Of a stretch of 64,000 bases of DNA, positions 61,066 through 64,000 are shown piece after piece (within the stretch, counting starts at the first letter, position 1; each line of letters begins with the position of its first letter). The stretch lies in the NCBI RefSeq assembly GCF_039851975.1, contig NZ_CP156660.1, positions 2,733,035-2,797,034 on the forward strand. The letters run 5' to 3'. The notes below the pieces were generated by a model. It was not told where the DNA came from and did no database searches. It was given only the letters and a program-made list of their open reading frames with translations. The DNA comes from Desulfoscipio sp. XC116. GTDB lineage: Bacteria > Bacillota > Desulfotomaculia > Desulfotomaculales > Desulfallaceae. A program made the position numbers and the translations under genes.

Positions 61066-62259
61066 TCAATATACTTCACTTTCCAATAATAATTTGTTTT
61101 CCGCAAACCGTCTAATGGAAAACGGAGTTAAATCTATCGTTTCGTATTTCCCTAAGCGAATAAGTTCTGATACACATTTACCGGCTGCAGGTCCTTGCTG
61201 AAATCCATGACCGCTAAAACCTGTGATTAAATAATAACCATTCATATCGGGATGATCGCCAATGATCGCGTTATGGTCTATATAATTATATTCATAGAGA
61301 CCGGCCCAGCCCCGTCCCAACTTTAGTTGATCAAAATTAGGAGAGCGTTCAGCTAATAAAGGCCATACTTCTTCGTTGAAATAGGATCTGTTTAGAGTAA
61401 AATCAAAATTGAAGCTGTTCTCATCCTGCACTGTTTCATTAGACCCCTCACGCGAGCCAATAATAACTTTAAGTCCTTCGCCCTGGAAGTATGTGCCCAG
61501 ATAGTCAAAAACAAATGGGATATCAGTTTTAAACGGCATTGCTAAGTCGACACAATAAACCTGTTTACGGAAAGGCCGCACCGGTATGTCTATCCCCATT
61601 GTCCTACTTATTTCACCGGACCAGGCTCCGGCTGCATTTACCACAATTGGCGCATGATATTCTTCACCGGTTTCCAATTTCACACCCTTTACCTGATGAA
61701 GTCCATCGGTCAAAATGGCTTGCACATTCTCGTAAACGTACTCCACTCCTAATCGCTTAGCATGTCTCACATACCACTGCAGAACGCAATAAGGATCCGC
61801 ATTTCCGCCTTCCACATCAAAAACGGCACCCGTCAAATCATCAACATCCATTTCCGGGACTAAAGACTTTGTTTCTTCAGGAGTCAGTAATTGCACATTT
61901 ACGCCAAGGCTTTTCTGTACCGTCATGTTATCTTTCAAAATAGATAACGCTTGTTCATTAGCTAAATACAGATAACCATGTTGTTTAAAATCAATCACTG
62001 CCAGTTCATCATCCAGAGCCATTTCCTTTTCAAAATTTTTAAATATCTGCACACCGAGTTTGGACATTTGAATATTCCCCGGAATACTGAATGTTTGCCG
62101 AAATCCTCCGTAACAGCGTGGAGTAGAGGAATATTCATACATACGATCTTTTTCAAAAACAACTACGCTTCCCGTATATCCGTCTTTGCGTAAGTTGTAG
62201 GCTAAACTTGATGCCATGATCCCGCCACCAACAATAATCAAATCATATTTTTTAATCAT
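61066..62259 (-). CDS. FAD-dependent oxidoreductase of the DAO/sarcosine oxidase family
   Basis: This 397-residue flavoenzyme begins IIVGGGIMASSLAYNL (GxGxxA FAD loop), has the DAO signature further on (VVNAAGAWSGEI), and a C-terminal GRGWAGLYEYNYIDHNAIIGDHP and GFSGHGFQQGPAAGKCVSEL motif. The family oxidises amines such as sarcosine, glycine or N-methylated amino acids, giving an imine and reduced FAD. The exact substrate is unknown. ATG 62259 follows GGGGAGG; the reading to 62385 is leader sequence. Two palindromes of GntR type lie upstream (62307, 62352). It stands alone. Confidence 0.85.
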   Translation of the reverse strand: MIKKYDLIIVGGGIMASSLAYNLRKDGYTGSVVVFEKDRMYEYSSTPRCYGGFRQTFSIPGNIQMSKLGVQIFKNFEKEMALDDELAVIDFKQHGYLYLANEQALSILKDNMTVQKSLGVNVQLLTPEETKSLVPEMDVDDLTGAVFDVEGGNADPYCVLQWYVRHAKRLGVEYVYENVQAILTDGLHQVKGVKLETGEEYHAPIVVNAAGAWSGEISRTMGIDIPVRPFRKQVYCVDLAMPFKTDIPFVFDYLGTYFQGEGLKVIIGSREGSNETVQDENSFNFDFTLNRSYFNEEVWPLLAERSPNFDQLKLGRGWAGLYEYNYIDHNAIIGDHPDMNGYYLITGFSGHGFQQGPAAGKCVSELIRLGKYETIDLTPFSIRRFAENKLLLESEVY

Positions 62260-62306
62260 AACAACCTCCCCGCATAATTTAAAGGAACAAAGATAATAGC
62301 TTTTAA

Positions 62307-62319
62307 TTGGTCCAACCAA
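62307..62319. promoter_or_regulatory. GntR-type palindrome, site 1
   Basis: TTGGTCCAACCAA is a TGGT-N3-ACCA dyad of the form bound by FadR/FCD-type GntR repressors. It lies 48 bases upstream of the FAD oxidoreductase start. Confidence 0.5.
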
Positions 62320-62351
62320 CGTAATCCAATGTTTCGAAAAAAAATATATAT

Positions 62352-62362
62352 TGGTCAGACCA
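62352..62362. promoter_or_regulatory. GntR-type palindrome, site 2
   Basis: TGGTCAGACCA, centre about 44 bp from site 1, close to four helical turns. No GntR-family gene is in the window. Confidence 0.5.
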
Positions 62363-62484
62363 TTTAAGACAAAATTCCACCCCAAATTTAATTTCCCTGC
62401 CTAACTCAAAAATTTTTTCGTTAAAATGTATTTTTCAAGGCTATAGTTGCAGCAGCTCCACATATCACATGCCCGACATTAATA

Positions 62485-62520
62485 AGAACCCCTCGGTAAT
62501 TTAGACTTACGAGGGGTTCT
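62485..62520 (-). terminator. Hairpin after the LigD-like gene
   Basis: AGAACCCCTCG (62485-62495) and CGAGGGGTTCT (62510-62520) form an 11-bp perfect stem, extended by GTAA/TTAC. It lies 74 bases after the ligD-like stop on the minus strand. The T tract is weak. Confidence 0.55.
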
Positions 62521-62593
62521 CAATATAAAATCCTATCTATTTGAGAGCGTTTACTATTATGGTAACGGCCTCAATTCTCACCCAATATAATGT

Positions 62594-63568
62594 TCATTTA
62601 AGCTGCTGATAATTCCGGAAAAAATCCTGCCAGGGATCATCGCCGTTGATCCTCCGGAGCGCCTCCGCCATATTGACGCCGCCGGGAGCTACCATGTCCA
62701 GTTCCTTCCAAGAGATGGGCATGGATACCCCGGCCCCTTTTCTCGCCCTTAGGGAATAAGGGGCAATGCTGGTAGCGCCTCTGCCGTTGCGAATCCAGTC
62801 GATGAATATCTTGTTGCTGCGCTTGGCCTTTCGGACATTGCTTGTATAGCGGTCAGGCCATTTCCGCTCCATCACCCGGGCAATGCGCCTGGCAAAATCA
62901 TAGAACACATCCCAAGAAACGGCAGGTTTCAAAGGTACGACCACATGGTAGCCTTTACCACCGCTGGTCTTGAGATACGAGTTCAGGGAAAGTTCGTCCA
63001 GTACATTTTTCATATCCCGCACTCCCTGACGTACTCTGATCAGATCCATTCCCTCATCCGGGTCCAGATCAAATACCATCAAATCGGGCTTTTCCAGCTC
63101 GTCCACACGACTTCCCCAGGTATGAAATTCCAGGGTGCCCATTTGCGCTTCGTATATGAGCCCCAACGGGTTATCAATATAGAAGTAATCTTCCGTTTCT
63201 CCTGCACTGGAGGAAACAGAGGTGATAACGATTCCCCGGCTGCCCGGACCGGGATGCTTCTTATAGAAGCAAGCCTGTGCTATGCCCTTGGGACAGCGGA
63301 CAATGCTGAGGATTCTGTGGCTTACATAGGGCAGCATGCGCTCCGCAACCTCGGTGTAATACCGGATCACATCCCCTTTGGTGATTTCCGGGTCGGTAAA
63401 GATCACCTTGTCCGGATTGGTAATCTTAATTCCCTCGATCATGATACTGTTGGCGTTTGCTTCCACGGCACTCTCCGCTTCCCCTGCTTCAATTTCCGTC
63501 ATGGTGCGTCCGGTTCCGATACTGGTGGTAAGTGTAGAAATCCCCTCGCCGGCTTTGAGGGTACGCAT
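62594..63568 (-). CDS. LigD polymerase domain protein (NHEJ primase-polymerase)
   Basis: This frame of 324 codons encodes the polymerase (PolDom) part of bacterial NHEJ enzyme LigD: KITNPDKVIF opening, HTWGSRVDELEKPDLMVFDLDPDEG (metal-binding DxD), YLKTSGGKGYHVVVPLK, and IFIDWIRNGRGATSIAPYSLRA. These residues catalyse NTP insertion at broken ends. The ligase and phosphoesterase domains of full LigD are missing or damaged: decayed phosphoesterase coding sequence lies just upstream. The annotated ATG 63568 has no good ribosome-binding site, so the gene may be a remnant rather than a functional single-domain protein. No Ku gene is in the window. Confidence 0.75.
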   Translation of the reverse strand: MRTLKAGEGISTLTTSIGTGRTMTEIEAGEAESAVEANANSIMIEGIKITNPDKVIFTDPEITKGDVIRYYTEVAERMLPYVSHRILSIVRCPKGIAQACFYKKHPGPGSRGIVITSVSSSAGETEDYFYIDNPLGLIYEAQMGTLEFHTWGSRVDELEKPDLMVFDLDPDEGMDLIRVRQGVRDMKNVLDELSLNSYLKTSGGKGYHVVVPLKPAVSWDVFYDFARRIARVMERKWPDRYTSNVRKAKRSNKIFIDWIRNGRGATSIAPYSLRARKGAGVSMPISWKELDMVAPGGVNMAEALRRINGDDPWQDFFRNYQQLK

Positions 63569-63670
63569 CCTTTTCTTTCAATAAAAGCCGGTTGTTTTTG
63601 GTCTCCACCCGCTCTCCAAGCGCACCAGAGTCCACTTTCCCTTAAGCCAGCCTTCGTCCTTTCAATTATT
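63569..63670 (-). pseudogene. Frameshifted LigD phosphoesterase-domain remnant
   Basis: Read on the minus strand, pieces of the LigD phosphoesterase-like domain appear in three frames: GKWTLVRLESG, then KNNRLLLKEKDAYPQS, then AGEGISTLTTSIGTG entering the polymerase frame. This needs at least two frameshifts, so the upstream half of the gene is a pseudogene. Confidence 0.65.
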
Positions 63671-63839
63671 GTTTCCAATTGAATGAAAAAAATCCGCCGG
63701 CAGTCGAATACCCTTCCATGCTCATACCGGCAAGCTTAAGCCCCGGCATTTCACTGCAGAAATCGACATTGTTTTTAATATTATTTTGCAGGGAATGTCA
63801 CAACTCACCAAGAAATATGTAATCCCGAGGTGATACGCA

Positions 63840-64000
63840 ATGTCTCGGGAGGAAATAGTCTTAGAGATAGTACGTCTGCGTGCCAAGATGCATGACCTGG
63901 TAAACGTAGGCGCTGATTATGCAAAATTGCTTAAAGCCAGCCAGGAGTTGGACAACTATATAGTCATGTACCACAGGGCTACCGAAGAAATGGCCTATGG
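63840..64000 (+). CDS. Spo0E-like sporulation phosphatase (partial at window edge)
   Basis: The gene begins at ATG 63840, with GAGGTGAT upstream, and runs off the window after 53 codons. LEIVRLRAKMHDLV and KASQELDNYIVMYH are the Spo0E family signature (SQELDxxI), a small two-helix phosphatase that dephosphorylates Spo0A~P and delays sporulation. It indicates a spore-forming host. Most of the short protein (usual length 50-85) should already be visible. Confidence 0.85.
   Translation, partial: MSREEIVLEIVRLRAKMHDLVNVGADYAKLLKASQELDNYIVMYHRATEEMAY

Overview
The window looks like a chromosome segment of a spore-forming, strictly anaerobic Firmicute of the Desulfotomaculum/Pelotomaculum type (Peptococcaceae sensu lato). 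This rests on gene content: a Spo0E-like phosphatase at the right edge, a flavodiiron/desulfoferrodoxin/rubrerythrin oxygen-defence cluster, selenium-type molybdenum-hydroxylase maturation genes, strong AGGAGG ribosome-binding sites with many GTG/TTG starts, and a decayed pylB-like gene. No rRNA, tRNA, CRISPR array or intact transposase was seen.

Layout. 1-6.5 kb: end of an iron-uptake locus, galE, tandem YnfA-type membrane proteins, a degenerate block (pylB-like remnant, UroD-like corrinoid methyltransferase homologue, 67-bp duplicate of ynfA sequence) and a CoxE-type VWA protein. 6.5-21.7 kb: a lipase, then an alpha-glucan/trehalose island (treT on the minus strand; malQ, treZ, GH57, treY and another GH13 on the plus strand). 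22-28.3 kb: metallophosphoesterase, phosphodiester glycosidase, Asp23 protein, a possible small RNA, and a debris zone (Rpn nuclease, truncated HigA, truncated S-layer protein). 28.5-34.9 kb: clpB, a DnaJ-like gene and dnaK on the minus strand, then a universal stress protein. 35.4-38.8 kb: fprA, desulfoferrodoxin, rubredoxin, rubrerythrin and a flavin-reductase/rubredoxin fusion behind a near-perfect vegetative promoter. 39-48.7 kb: membrane acyltransferase-like protein, TPR protein, OmpR-type two-component system, small regulator, ATPase, signal peptidase, two ferredoxin-type proteins. 49-60.6 kb: an NtrB/NtrC-like pair, a sigma-54 promoter, a three-subunit molybdenum hydroxylase and, convergent to it, its maturation genes with a ModE-like regulator and two ModE-type operators. 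61-64 kb: FAD oxidoreductase with GntR-type palindromes, a decaying LigD polymerase gene and Spo0E.

How the genes fit together. MalQ, TreY and TreZ should turn storage glucan into trehalose, while TreT offers a second route from NDP-glucose. FprA, Hrb, desulfoferrodoxin and rubrerythrin form an O2/NO/superoxide/peroxide reduction chain. The GAF/PAS kinase and sigma-54 activator lie directly upstream of a sigma-54 promoter for the molybdenum hydroxylase, and the maturation operon carries ModE boxes, suggesting separate control by an unknown signal and by molybdate.

The least explained feature is a family of about 110-bp intergenic repeats that can form three hairpins. There are seven copies, all in plus orientation, several of which begin inside the stop codon of the preceding gene. 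A second, MITE-like family with terminal inverted repeats has landed at the third hairpin in at least two copies.
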